From NCBI GenBank assembly GCA_033764965.1, contig JANRIN010000230.1, positions 1 through 6,673 on the forward strand: a DNA stretch of 6,673 bases, written 5' to 3'. The DNA is from JSC-12 sp033764965. Its GTDB lineage: Bacteria; Cyanobacteriota; Cyanobacteriia; Leptolyngbyales; Leptolyngbyaceae. Under the pieces are notes generated by a model. That model worked only from the letters and a program-made list of their open reading frames with translations. It did no database searches and was not told where the DNA came from. Positions 1 to 6,449 of the stretch are shown here, piece after piece. A program made the position numbers and the translations under genes. Positions within the stretch are counted from its first letter, which is position 1. The number at the start of each line of letters is the position of its first letter.

Positions 1-692
1 TTACAGCAATCCTCGCGGAAGACACAGCGCCTCAAAGAGTTGGTCTGCTGGCACAAAGAGGAGTTTATGAGTTTCATCAAAATACTCATCTTCTAAAGAG
101 CTTGGATGGAGTTACAAAAGTAGCGGATATTTTGCAATTAGGTAAAGAGAATTATGATGTTCAGGCTCGGATGCTCAATATCTTAACCAGCTATCATGAG
201 AACCCCATTCTGTTACAACGAAGGATTTTTAGCTTAAGTCGTGGTGATGAAGGGTTCCCAGAGCCAATCAAGCTTTACTACGGAAACACAGCATTTAACT
301 TGTTCGCTGCGATCGATTGCATTCTAATCGAACCTGATGGAACGTTACACATCCTAGATTTCAAGACAGGCAAATCCGATTTTGATGAACGACAGGCGTT
401 TGTTTATCTGCTGGCAGCCAGCTATCTGTTTCCCCGTCAACGAGCGATCGCCTCGTTCTATAACCTTGAACTCTGCAAGTGGTCAGAACCAATTACGGCA
501 ACCACGAGCCAATTAAATGCCGTTCGGATAGAGCTAGCGCGCTTGGCTCAACGGCATGAGGCGGAGAAGAAACAGTACCGTAAAAACCCTGCGGAGTTCG
601 ACCGCATTTTCCCACCCAACCCGGGCTTTCGCTGCCAATATTGCCAGTTCAACTCAGTTTGCCAATTTGCTGCCCAGGAGGTCTCTGCATGA
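1..692 (+). CDS. Cas4-like PD-(D/E)XK nuclease, 5' end outside window
   Basis: The reading frame is open from base 3 to the TGA at 690-692, so the gene starts upstream of the window; about 229 C-terminal residues are visible. The PD-(D/E)XK nuclease core is clear: Asp at 315-317 (AIDCILIE), then a strand reading HILDFKTGK, with Asp at 357-359 and Lys at 363-365. Near the C-terminus is a cysteine cluster C-x2-C-x5-C (codons 633, 642, 660; FRCQYCQFNSVCQF). In Cas4/AddB-type nucleases three such cysteines plus one upstream cysteine bind a 4Fe-4S cluster; the fourth would lie off-window. The family cleaves DNA, often as an exonuclease. The stop overlaps the pAgo start (ATGA), so the two are very probably co-transcribed and translationally coupled. 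Cas4-like nucleases are known genomic partners of long prokaryotic Argonautes. No cas1 or cas2 is visible here, so a role in CRISPR adaptation is not supported. The family call is firm; the precise activity is inferred. Confidence 0.88.
   Translation, partial: TAILAEDTAPQRVGLLAQRGVYEFHQNTHLLKSLDGVTKVADILQLGKENYDVQARMLNILTSYHENPILLQRRIFSLSRGDEGFPEPIKLYYGNTAFNLFAAIDCILIEPDGTLHILDFKTGKSDFDERQAFVYLLAASYLFPRQRAIASFYNLELCKWSEPITATTSQLNAVRIELARLAQRHEAEKKQYRKNPAEFDRIFPPNPGFRCQYCQFNSVCQFAAQEVSA
676..681 (+). promoter_or_regulatory. Shine-Dalgarno of the pAgo gene
   Basis: A perfect AGGAGG lies seven bases before the ATG at 689. It sits inside the last codons of the upstream nuclease gene and decides the pAgo start in favour of ATG 689 over the in-frame TTG at 641. 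Confidence 0.85.
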
Positions 693-2899
693 CTGCTACC
701 ACTGCTGCTCCCTCACAAGAACTGGTCTTCCTCAGTGAAGTGTTTCCACTGTGCATTGCCCAGCCTAACCTTTGCAGCTTTTCGATGGTGCCTGATATTG
801 ATCAAGAAACTGGCAATCGTTTGAGTTTCCATCTATCACGAAAACTAGAACAGTCTGTTGTCGTTTGGTACGAGTATCGACTGTGGATACTTACTCCAAT
901 GCAACGACCAGTATTGAATCTATCTCAGTGTCAGACAGCGCTCTCAGCACTCCAGCAAGATATTCCAGATTTGTGCGATCAATCTCTCCAGCTTCAACAG
1001 CAGAGTGCTGCGATCGCCTCATCATCTGTTCTATCCAAACTCGCGTTTCAGATTCTACGGATCAGGCAACCCTTTCGACCAATTTCTGTCACATCGATCG
1101 CAGGATTAGCGGTAAATCGCAAAATTAAGTTCTGGGCAGAAACGATCGAACTTCAAGGAGAAGAACGCGCAGCATTATCATTAGCAGTTCAAACTGAGAT
1201 TGCATACTCAGGGAGCTTGGCGGATTTCTATGCCAATAATGCAGCTCAAGGGAATCCAGAAGATTTGCTAGTCGGCTTGCCCGTTCAGGATTTTGATATG
1301 GGCGGTAGTGGCAGTATTATTCGGCTTGTCGGTGTCGTCAGAGAGCATCGCGATCGCCTTCTTAAACTTGCAGCAGGTTACTCAACACGGCACATCATCG
1401 AGACTGCTCCTGACAATGAGCTGGTGGTTGCAATCCAGTTTGGTAAAGGGAAAAAGCCGTTTCACTACCCGCTCTCCGCTCTTCGTCCTTCGATTACGGC
1501 AGAAACGGCAGAGCAGTTTGGATTTGATTACGGGCAGTTTCTACAATTTACAAAAATTCCTCATACGGAGCGGCAACGGTTGCTAACCACCTTCAAAGCC
1601 CAGGCAGCCGATGTGCTGATGCCTTACAGTTTTGAAATTGAACGAAGTTTGAACAGCCTGGAGCATCCTGATCTCTTCTGGCAACCAACAACTCCTGTAT
1701 ATCAAACCCCATTGCTGTTTGGCAAAGGAGTTACGGGTGTTCGAGGGCGTATCTTGCAGGGACTATCAACTGGTGGAGTTTACCATCGTCATCCCAATTT
1801 TCAACCTGGCATGATTCGGATTGCTGCACTGAAGTTATGTGATGGTAGTGTGAATGGTTTCCTGGAAGCCGCTCAACAGCGACTAAAACGCTATGGCTTT
1901 GAAAGTGAAATTATTGATCGAAAAGCTCTATCGATTAGCGGTCTTAGTGCTGCCGAGGCAAGAGCTGCTCTGGAGAGAACCGTTAATAAGTTAATCACGG
2001 TTCCAGTTGACATCGTATTGACCTTTCTGCCACAAAGCGATCGCGAGGCTGATGACGATGACGGAGGCAGTCTTTATCACCTCGTCTACTCACTGCTCTT
2101 ACGCCGCAATATTGCTAGTCAAATCATTTATGATGACACACTAACCGGAGTTGAACACGGGCAGATTCTCAACCAAGTAGTTCCAGGGGTGTTAGCAAAG
2201 TTGGGGAATTTACCGTTCATCCTGGCAGAACCACTGGAAATTGCGGATTATTTTATTGGGCTGAACATTTCACGATCACCCAAAGCCAAACTTGCTGGAA
2301 CTCTGAATGCCTGCGCCAGTGTTCGACTTTACGGTAAACAAGGAGAGTTCATTCGGTATGTTTTAGAAGATGCGCTGCTGGAAGGCGAAGAGATTCCTCA
2401 GAGGCTGCTAGAACGGCTGCTACCCGCAACCCTAGAAGGGAAAACAGTTCTGATTTATCGCGATGGACGATTTTGTGGTCAAGAAGTACCTCACTTATTA
2501 GAGCGGGCACGAGCAATTCAAGCAAGATTTATCTTGGTAGAGTGCCGAAAATCTGGCATTCCGAGGCTTTATAACTTGAGCCAGAAGACTCTGGTCGCGC
2601 CCTTACAGGGGTTGGCCTTACGGCTATCCTCTTGTGAAGCTGTACTCGTGACAACTCAAGTCTCTGAGCGAGTGGGATTAGCACGTCCCTTGCGTTTGAT
2701 AGTCCATCAAACTGGAGAAACTGCATCTATTGAGCAAGTGGTAGAAACTACACTAAAACTCACCTTGCTGCATCATGGAGCGTTAAAAGCACCGCGCTTA
2801 CCTATGCCAATTTATGGTGCAGATCGAGTGGCTGGCTTACGATTACAAGGCATTTACCCCAGCAGTTTGCTTGAGGGAGATCGCCAGTTCTGGTTGTAG
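689..2899 (+). CDS. ago: Long prokaryotic Argonaute (PIWI protein) with altered catalytic tetrad
   Basis: This 736-residue protein has the size of long pAgos, which use short nucleic-acid guides to bind or cut complementary targets, often plasmid or phage DNA. Residues ~180-290 fit the PAZ-like region (DLLVGLPVQDF; SALRPS). The MID domain (~400-515) holds Y463, Y467, Q478 and K504 at the spacing of the 5'-phosphate pocket, but Y467 stands where Lys is usual; an Asp run (455-458) precedes it. The PIWI domain (~520-736) contains FIGLNISRS, LEGEEIP, YRDGRF, KSGIPRLYN and PIYGADRVA. The usual GxD aspartate is N526 (codon AAC, 2264-2266), whereas the glutamate finger (E567 or E568), D592 and D712 are kept. 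The C-terminus, FWL, is the normal hydrophobic end that helps bind guide and metal, so the gene is full length. The start is ATG 689, with AGGAGG seven bases upstream and a four-base overlap with the Cas4-like nuclease gene. The family is certain; weak or absent slicing is inferred. Confidence 0.95.
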   Translation: MTATTAAPSQELVFLSEVFPLCIAQPNLCSFSMVPDIDQETGNRLSFHLSRKLEQSVVVWYEYRLWILTPMQRPVLNLSQCQTALSALQQDIPDLCDQSLQLQQQSAAIASSSVLSKLAFQILRIRQPFRPISVTSIAGLAVNRKIKFWAETIELQGEERAALSLAVQTEIAYSGSLADFYANNAAQGNPEDLLVGLPVQDFDMGGSGSIIRLVGVVREHRDRLLKLAAGYSTRHIIETAPDNELVVAIQFGKGKKPFHYPLSALRPSITAETAEQFGFDYGQFLQFTKIPHTERQRLLTTFKAQAADVLMPYSFEIERSLNSLEHPDLFWQPTTPVYQTPLLFGKGVTGVRGRILQGLSTGGVYHRHPNFQPGMIRIAALKLCDGSVNGFLEAAQQRLKRYGFESEIIDRKALSISGLSAAEARAALERTVNKLITVPVDIVLTFLPQSDREADDDDGGSLYHLVYSLLLRRNIASQIIYDDTLTGVEHGQILNQVVPGVLAKLGNLPFILAEPLEIADYFIGLNISRSPKAKLAGTLNACASVRLYGKQGEFIRYVLEDALLEGEEIPQRLLERLLPATLEGKTVLIYRDGRFCGQEVPHLLERARAIQARFILVECRKSGIPRLYNLSQKTLVAPLQGLALRLSSCEAVLVTTQVSERVGLARPLRLIVHQTGETASIEQVVETTLKLTLLHHGALKAPRLPMPIYGADRVAGLRLQGIYPSSLLEGDRQFWL

Positions 2900-2938
2900 A
2901 TGACTTCAAAGCCTTTCGTTGAAATGGAAATGTATTTT
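2900..2938. other. Convergent intergenic gap
   Basis: Only 39 bases separate the pAgo stop (TAG 2897-2899) from the stop of the opposing minus-strand gene. I see no GC-rich hairpin followed by a T-run in either direction, so transcripts from the two sides probably read into each other or end by another mechanism. Confidence 0.6.
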
Positions 2939-3628
2939 CTAAGACCCCGTAATCCAGAGAGTTTGACTATCATAAAATTCACCTTGTTGGTTTAACGAGT
3001 ATCCTCCCATCAACAAACCGAGCCACAACTCCACCATCGGCATCTTTAATGCTCGCTGTAAATCGGGTAGACGGATGTTTGACTGAAGATGCTGAAGATA
3101 TTGGGCGATCGCCTCCGACCACTCCTCTACATTTTCCCCATGCGCTAGTTCCCGAATCTGCTCTGCCATCTGAGCCTCATTTAGGAGTTGTTCCGCTGCC
3201 ACCTGATCGACCCAATTTAACAACGCCTCCTTATCTACTTCCCCAACGATTGAGCCATCTACTTGAGCGGATGACTTCTTTTTACGGTTCGTGGGGTACT
3301 GCATTGGCTCTGGTTCTTCAAACAAATCGGTGACATCCAGTGATAAAGACTGGACGAACAGATCGACACACTCCTCTAGATTCACCATTGGCTCCGTTGG
3401 GTTATGCCGACGCTCCCATCGAGAAATCAGGAGGTCTGCTCGTGCGGCATGTACCTCCGAGAGTTGCATTAACACATCTCCTGCAACTGCTAACTGCTCT
3501 GCTAAAGACTGATCCAACAGGGTTTGTTCCAGAGCATCACAGAGCGATCGCAAATCTGCTGTCTCCGGAAACCGAGATGCCGCCTCCAAAGATTGCCAGA
3601 GGTCAAGCTCTAACTGTTGGATTTCCAT
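2939..3628 (-). CDS. Acidic helical protein of unknown function
   Basis: This 229-residue protein is not matched to any named domain. The first ~80 residues are rich in Leu, Glu, Ala and Gln (MEIQQLELDLW, then AVAGDVLMQL) and look like packed helices. A probable linker follows at ~103-127, with Pro-rich EEPEPMQYP and a basic patch NRKKK. The C-terminal half is again helical and acidic (DKEALLNWVDQVAAEQLL) and ends with LWITGS. There is no signal peptide, membrane segment, cysteine cluster or nuclease motif. Its ATG shares a base with the stop of the preceding gene (TAATG at 3630-3626), so it is the last member of a three-gene coupled unit. The amino end resembles proteins I recall as conserved hypotheticals in cyanobacteria, a memory-based impression I could not check. 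A role as an adaptor or partner of the zinc-ribbon-like protein is a guess from the coupling. Confidence 0.75.
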   Translation of the reverse strand: MEIQQLELDLWQSLEAASRFPETADLRSLCDALEQTLLDQSLAEQLAVAGDVLMQLSEVHAARADLLISRWERRHNPTEPMVNLEECVDLFVQSLSLDVTDLFEEPEPMQYPTNRKKKSSAQVDGSIVGEVDKEALLNWVDQVAAEQLLNEAQMAEQIRELAHGENVEEWSEAIAQYLQHLQSNIRLPDLQRALKMPMVELWLGLLMGGYSLNQQGEFYDSQTLWITGS

Positions 3629-4170
3629 TACAGCCTGACCTTCGGATAGAGAGGGCAGGGTCGAATTGGGCAGTTTTGGGGATGGAGTTCCACTGAGGAG
3701 CGGAAGCGTTCTACCTTGATCCCACTATGCTGCGAAAAAACATCTAGAATCCGAACCAGCAAGGTTTTAACCTGCAATTCGGTTAATCCCAGGCAGTGAA
3801 CGGGTTCAACTTTGGCAACCCGATCGTTACCTATCCAGAGTTCTGCACCCAGGGCATGAAGCGGCGAGTCCTTTGTTACTCGATACCAGTGAACCACAGC
3901 AGCAGGGACTGCCGGAGCCAGAACTTCCAGAGTCGCCACTCGTGTTGCTGGAGCAGCGTCTGTTTCAACTGAAGGTAAGTTTGCAAACTGTCCGCGTCGT
4001 CGCTGCTTGCGAATATAGTTCCGGACTCCCCGATGACGATAGTAGGAGCGACGGTTATGGCAAACCTTCGGATTCCAGCAGCCATCTCCATTTGGTCCAT
4101 GACGCTGTTGGGCTTCCTGGGAGTCCAGCTTCGAGCAAAGCCGACATTTTTCCTGATCGGGACGTGCCAT
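3628..4170 (-). CDS. Cysteine-rich, zinc-ribbon-like protein of unknown function
   Basis: This 180-residue protein is counted from ATG 4170. It has an N-terminal cysteine pattern CRLC (9-12) and C31-x5-C37 inside GDGCWNPKVCHNRRSYYRHR, followed by a strongly basic stretch (RKQRRR). That looks like a four-Cys metal site joined to a nucleic-acid-binding helix. After a variable linker (~65-85), a second domain runs from VHWYRV to the end, with PVHCLGL and a terminal CPIRPCP motif (C167, C172). I recall this architecture from cyanobacterial hypothetical proteins but know no function. The gene overlaps the upstream DUF4058 gene as TGATG, and its stop overlaps the downstream gene as TAATG. A GTG one codon earlier (4173) is possible, but the GAGG six bases before ATG 4170 and the coupling geometry favour the ATG. 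Zinc and nucleic-acid binding are inferred from the residue pattern only. Confidence 0.75.
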   Translation of the reverse strand: MARPDQEKCRLCSKLDSQEAQQRHGPNGDGCWNPKVCHNRRSYYRHRGVRNYIRKQRRRGQFANLPSVETDAAPATRVATLEVLAPAVPAAVVHWYRVTKDSPLHALGAELWIGNDRVAKVEPVHCLGLTELQVKTLLVRILDVFSQHSGIKVERFRSSVELHPQNCPIRPCPLYPKVRL

Positions 4171-4967
4171 CACGCACCTCGCAAGGGAGCCAATAACTCA
4201 TCCACCCACTGTTGATCCGCTTCCGATAGTTTTGGCGGGGGGACAGGCTGATGATAATCAATGCGTTCGTTGTATCCTGCCCGATCGCACACGCCCTGCA
4301 CAATTGCCTGTAGTTCTATCAACGGTTCCGCATCTTCGGGCCTTAGCGGTAGCGGCACACTGGGAATGGGTTCACGCAAGTCAAAGTCATACAGGTCAGC
4401 TTGAGGACGTTGTGAACTACGACTGACAATGAGGCGATAGTCACTCGGTTGCACCTCTCCTATCATCGTCATTGGGATGCCAGCCCGTATCAGGTCAATT
4501 TCAACGAGATTGGAGAGACTGCCCAAAATTCGCCTGCGCTTGTTTTCATAAGCCGTTCTGCCTTTTCCCTTCTGCTTGTTTTTGGGTGACAGCACCTCAA
4601 TCACTGTAATGACCGTATCTGTGCCGACTTCGCGAACTTCTAGATAGCGCTCTTTAATCGTGGTTGGCTGGGGTAAGAAAATGGAGCGGGGTTGCTTCTG
4701 AGTTAACGTTGCACCCGGTTCAACTCGCAATGGCTCCACTTGATCGATTGACCGAGCCGCTAAGACAGCAGCATCTGGGATACCCACGAGGATTTCTTCT
4801 GGCTCTTCTTGAGCCTGGTAGGTGCGAGTCTCAACCTCAATGTAATAGTTGGGGCGCAGTTGAGGGGCTACTGTATCCGCGATCGCCACCATCAGCCGGG
4901 TGTGAAACGACGACCAGAAGGCTGGCTGTTCCAGATAGGGATTCATGCCAGGAAAGGGCGACGGCAT
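4170..4967 (-). CDS. DUF4058 family protein
   Basis: The 265-residue protein begins MPSPFPGMNPYLE, the hallmark of DUF4058, a family very common in cyanobacteria and without an established function. Length and both ends fit an intact member. Within it, PD65 (VGIPDAAV) is followed by VIEVLSPKNK (E124, K129, K131) and GRTAYENKRR (Y140, K143). This order resembles the PD-(D/E)XK-like Uma2 nucleases (PD, then E-[IV]-L-S-P, then Y-x2-K), so a nuclease-type fold is plausible but unproven. The ATG at 4967 is preferred to an in-frame GTG at 4982: the family signature begins right there and GGGAG lies about eight bases upstream. It is the first gene of a minus-strand unit of three overlapping genes and is transcribed divergently from the recombinase. 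The family call is firm; the biochemical role is open. Confidence 0.9.
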   Translation of the reverse strand: MPSPFPGMNPYLEQPAFWSSFHTRLMVAIADTVAPQLRPNYYIEVETRTYQAQEEPEEILVGIPDAAVLAARSIDQVEPLRVEPGATLTQKQPRSIFLPQPTTIKERYLEVREVGTDTVITVIEVLSPKNKQKGKGRTAYENKRRRILGSLSNLVEIDLIRAGIPMTMIGEVQPSDYRLIVSRSSQRPQADLYDFDLREPIPSVPLPLRPEDAEPLIELQAIVQGVCDRAGYNERIDYHQPVPPPKLSEADQQWVDELLAPLRGA

Positions 4968-5001
4968 CCGTGAAACTCCCACAGTGCAAGGATTTTTATT
5001 T

Positions 5002-5007
5002 AGTATA
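5002..5007 (-). promoter_or_regulatory. Possible -10 box for the DUF4058 unit
   Basis: Read on the minus strand, TATACT lies 34 bases before the ATG at 4967, suited to a leader of about 28 bases. No good -35 box is seen at 17 bases (GACTAG). It is the best candidate for the three-gene unit, but AT-rich sequence makes chance matches likely. Confidence 0.3.
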
Positions 5008-5025
5008 CCCTAACCTCTCTGAACC

Positions 5026-5047
5026 TAGTCGTAGTTTAGTCGTATAA
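5026..5047 (+). repeat. Tandem 11-bp repeats before the recombinase gene
   Basis: TAGTCGTAGTT (5026-5036) is followed directly by TAGTCGTATAA (5037-5047). The first eight bases are identical, and the period is one DNA helical turn. This spacing suits two protein molecules bound on the same face, either the recombinase or a regulator of the divergent genes. Confidence 0.6.
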
Positions 5048-5088
5048 AAGATATTGTATAAATATTTTACTTGAAATGCCCTAAACTA
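5032..5088. repeat. 8-bp inverted repeat in the divergent region
   Basis: TAGTTTAG (5032-5039) is the exact reverse complement of CTAAACTA (5081-5088), with 41 bases between. The arms flank the AT-rich core of the dif-like site. Eight bases in AT-rich DNA can arise by chance, so function is uncertain. Confidence 0.4.
5037..5064 (+). other. Candidate dif-like (Xer-type) recombination site
   Basis: This 28-bp stretch has the 11-6-11 layout of Xer sites: arm TAGTCGTATAA, centre AAGATA, arm TTGTATAAATA. The left arm ends CGTATAA, as in the usual XerC-arm consensus CG[CT]ATAA. The right arm begins with TT and matches the E. coli XerD arm at 6 of 11 positions. The arms are imperfect inverted copies of each other (7 of 11). 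It lies 57 bases before a tyrosine recombinase gene, as plasmid resolution sites often do. The same AT-rich bases could instead serve as a promoter (TATAAA at 5043 or 5057). Geometry is observed; function is inferred. Confidence 0.35.
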
Positions 5089-5095
5089 AAAGAGC

Positions 5096-5107
5096 CAACT
5101 TGAGTTG
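5096..5107. repeat. Short inverted repeat in the recombinase leader
   Basis: CAACT-TG-AGTTG forms a 5-bp inverted repeat 14 bases before the recombinase ATG. It could be a small operator or leader hairpin; chance is also possible. Confidence 0.25.
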
Positions 5108-5121
5108 TGTGGTGATTACTC

Positions 5122-6228
5122 ATGTTTTCAGGCTCAGATGGGCTTCCCCCGATTCGCTTGGTTGCTTCCCAGGCTCCATTACCATTACGCTCAACAGAAC
5201 CGACGGATTTACGTTGGCTCCGAGTCGAGGAGTATTTCCAAGCGAGATCGCTGGCTGATAACACTCAGAAAGCCTATCGACGCGAATTGAAACGGTTCCT
5301 TTCCTGGACTGATCGTGCTTGGTCGGATCTCACGCCTCGGCAGATTGCTCAGTTCAAAGCCTATTTGCAGGGACAAAACCTGTCTGCTAATTCAGTGAAT
5401 CGGGCATTGACCGCTCTGATGAGTTTCTTTGATTGGTTCCGAGCAGCTTACCCAGAACAAATTGCCCATGACCCGACGACAGCCGTAGAGATGGAGCGGG
5501 TTCCTTTGCCCCCAGCCAGGGACTTATCAGAAATCGAGATGGCGGCGCTGTACCTGGCATTGGAGGAACGAGAGGACGCGGAGGTGCGCGATCGGGCTTT
5601 AGTTGCGGTTCTCAGTCATGGGTTGCGGGCGGAAGAGGTCGTGAATTTGAATGTGGAAGATTACGATGGTGTCCGACTAACGATTCGAGAAGCTAAGGAT
5701 GATAGTACGGGGACAGTCCCGCTCAGTCGTCAGGCGAGAGAACAGTTGAACACGTATTTAGTTCAGCGTCGCTCTGAGGAGGGAGACTTATCGCCTGATA
5801 GCCCCCTGTTTTTGTCTATTGGACGGAACCGGGTGGGTCAGCGTTTGGGCTATCAAGGGCTATACTACGCAGTTAAAGCTTTGGGTAAGATTGCAGCAGA
5901 GCAGGCTCAATTGGCATTAGAGCGGCGGCAAAGAATTGAGCAAGGAGAGCTAGAACCTGATTCGCAGAATAGATGGGGACAGTTCAATGAGGCAGAGCTC
6001 AAACAAATCCTGACTCTGGTGAGTGTGCATCCTCACCAGTTACGTCACACCTTTGCGACTGGGCTGCTTTTGCGGGGGGTCGAGAGCCTTCATGCTCGAA
6101 CGCTGACTCGTCATAAATCAGAAGCCAGCTTTAAGCGATATGCCAAGCGAGCACTCGGTGCAGCGGCAGAACGGGCTTTCTATCAATCGATTGGTGAAGA
6201 GCCTCCCCAAAACAGTGAGTTGAAATGA
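5122..6228 (+). CDS. Tyrosine recombinase/integrase (Xer-like) with catalytic-domain insertion
   Basis: This 368-residue site-specific recombinase breaks and rejoins DNA through a phosphotyrosine link. An N-terminal SAM-like core-binding domain spans ~35-120 (NTQKAYRRELKRFLSW; LSANSVNRALTALMSFFDWF). The catalytic domain (~135-355) has the full active-site set: R169 (SHGLRAEEV), K192 on the beta-hairpin, H305-x2-R308 (HPHQLRHTFAT), H331 (TRHKSEASF) and nucleophile Y340, nine residues after H331 as in XerD. From K192 to H305 is 113 residues, against about 72 in E. coli XerD. The extra part is a charged helical segment at ~260-298, rich in Glu, Gln and Arg. ATG 5122 has GGTGA six bases upstream. 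The gene runs divergently from the DUF4058 unit and stands between a dif-like site and a parA-like gene, which suits resolution of replicon multimers or integration. Which of these it does cannot be told from sequence. Confidence 0.92.
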   Translation: MFSGSDGLPPIRLVASQAPLPLRSTEPTDLRWLRVEEYFQARSLADNTQKAYRRELKRFLSWTDRAWSDLTPRQIAQFKAYLQGQNLSANSVNRALTALMSFFDWFRAAYPEQIAHDPTTAVEMERVPLPPARDLSEIEMAALYLALEEREDAEVRDRALVAVLSHGLRAEEVVNLNVEDYDGVRLTIREAKDDSTGTVPLSRQAREQLNTYLVQRRSEEGDLSPDSPLFLSIGRNRVGQRLGYQGLYYAVKALGKIAAEQAQLALERRQRIEQGELEPDSQNRWGQFNEAELKQILTLVSVHPHQLRHTFATGLLLRGVESLHARTLTRHKSEASFKRYAKRALGAAAERAFYQSIGEEPPQNSELK

Positions 6229-6423
6229 GACGAATTTCAAAGATGGATGCTCAATTAAGCTGGTCTTGATACATACTATTTATCAGGCATATTTGGTCTG
6301 ATTAATCCCGAAGAGGTTTTTTGGACACTGTTCTCAGTCCTGCGTACAGGTTCGTAGTGAATCTAGTTTCGCTTAAAATCTTGTTGCTATTTTTGATGAT
6401 CCCCATGCCGAAGGGGCGTTTCA

Positions 6424-6432
6424 GAACTGTTC
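6424..6432. repeat. Small GAAC/GTTC inverted repeat
   Basis: GAAC-T-GTTC is a perfect 4-bp inverted repeat around one base, followed by AAAA. GTTCAAAA (6429-6436) recurs at 6468-6475 at the right edge of the 24-bp palindrome, so this may be a secondary half-site for the same binding protein. Confidence 0.35.
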
Positions 6433-6449
6433 AAAAGTGTGCTTTGTAG

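Larger units (their letters stand above)
444..4886. repeat. HIP1 octamers (GCGATCGC), seven copies
   Basis: The palindrome GCGATCGC occurs at 444-451, 1010-1017, 1350-1357, 2037-2044, 3105-3112, 3544-3551 and 4879-4886. This octamer is strongly over-represented in many cyanobacterial genomes and is the main clue to the host. All copies lie inside protein genes of the left part; none is found from 4887 to the window end. Confidence 0.9.

Noticed and set aside
102..104. TTG at 102 as the start of the nuclease gene
   Set aside because: The frame is open to the window edge and its upstream translation (AEDTAPQRVGLLAQRGVYEF) looks like protein of the same family, so the true start lies outside the window.
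641..688. TTG start at 641 extending the pAgo by 16 residues
   Set aside because: The perfect AGGAGG at 676-681 is placed seven bases before ATG 689, and the extension only re-reads the cysteine-rich end of the nuclease gene in another frame.
1..692. Cas4 of a CRISPR adaptation module
   Set aside because: No cas1, cas2 or repeat array is visible and the gene is coupled to an Argonaute, so only the general Cas4-like nuclease label is supported.
865..1586. Plus-strand frames inside the pAgo gene (865-1128, 1293-1586)
   Set aside because: They are out-of-frame translations within a continuous long gene with no separate ribosome binding site or motif.
4968..4982. GTG at 4982 as the start of the DUF4058 gene
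   Set aside because: The family signature MPSPFPGM begins exactly at ATG 4967, and the GGGAG needed as its ribosome binding site lies within the would-be extension.
3049..5047. Plus-strand frames opposite the three minus-strand genes (3049-3333, 3340-3696, 3873-4196, 4664-5047)
   Set aside because: They are short, lack family motifs and are rich in Pro, Ser and Arg; the minus-strand frames form a continuous overlapping set and include a clear DUF4058 signature.
6402..6418. CCCC...GGGG hairpin as a terminator for the recombinase
   Set aside because: The stem is only four pairs with an eight-base loop and no T-run follows.
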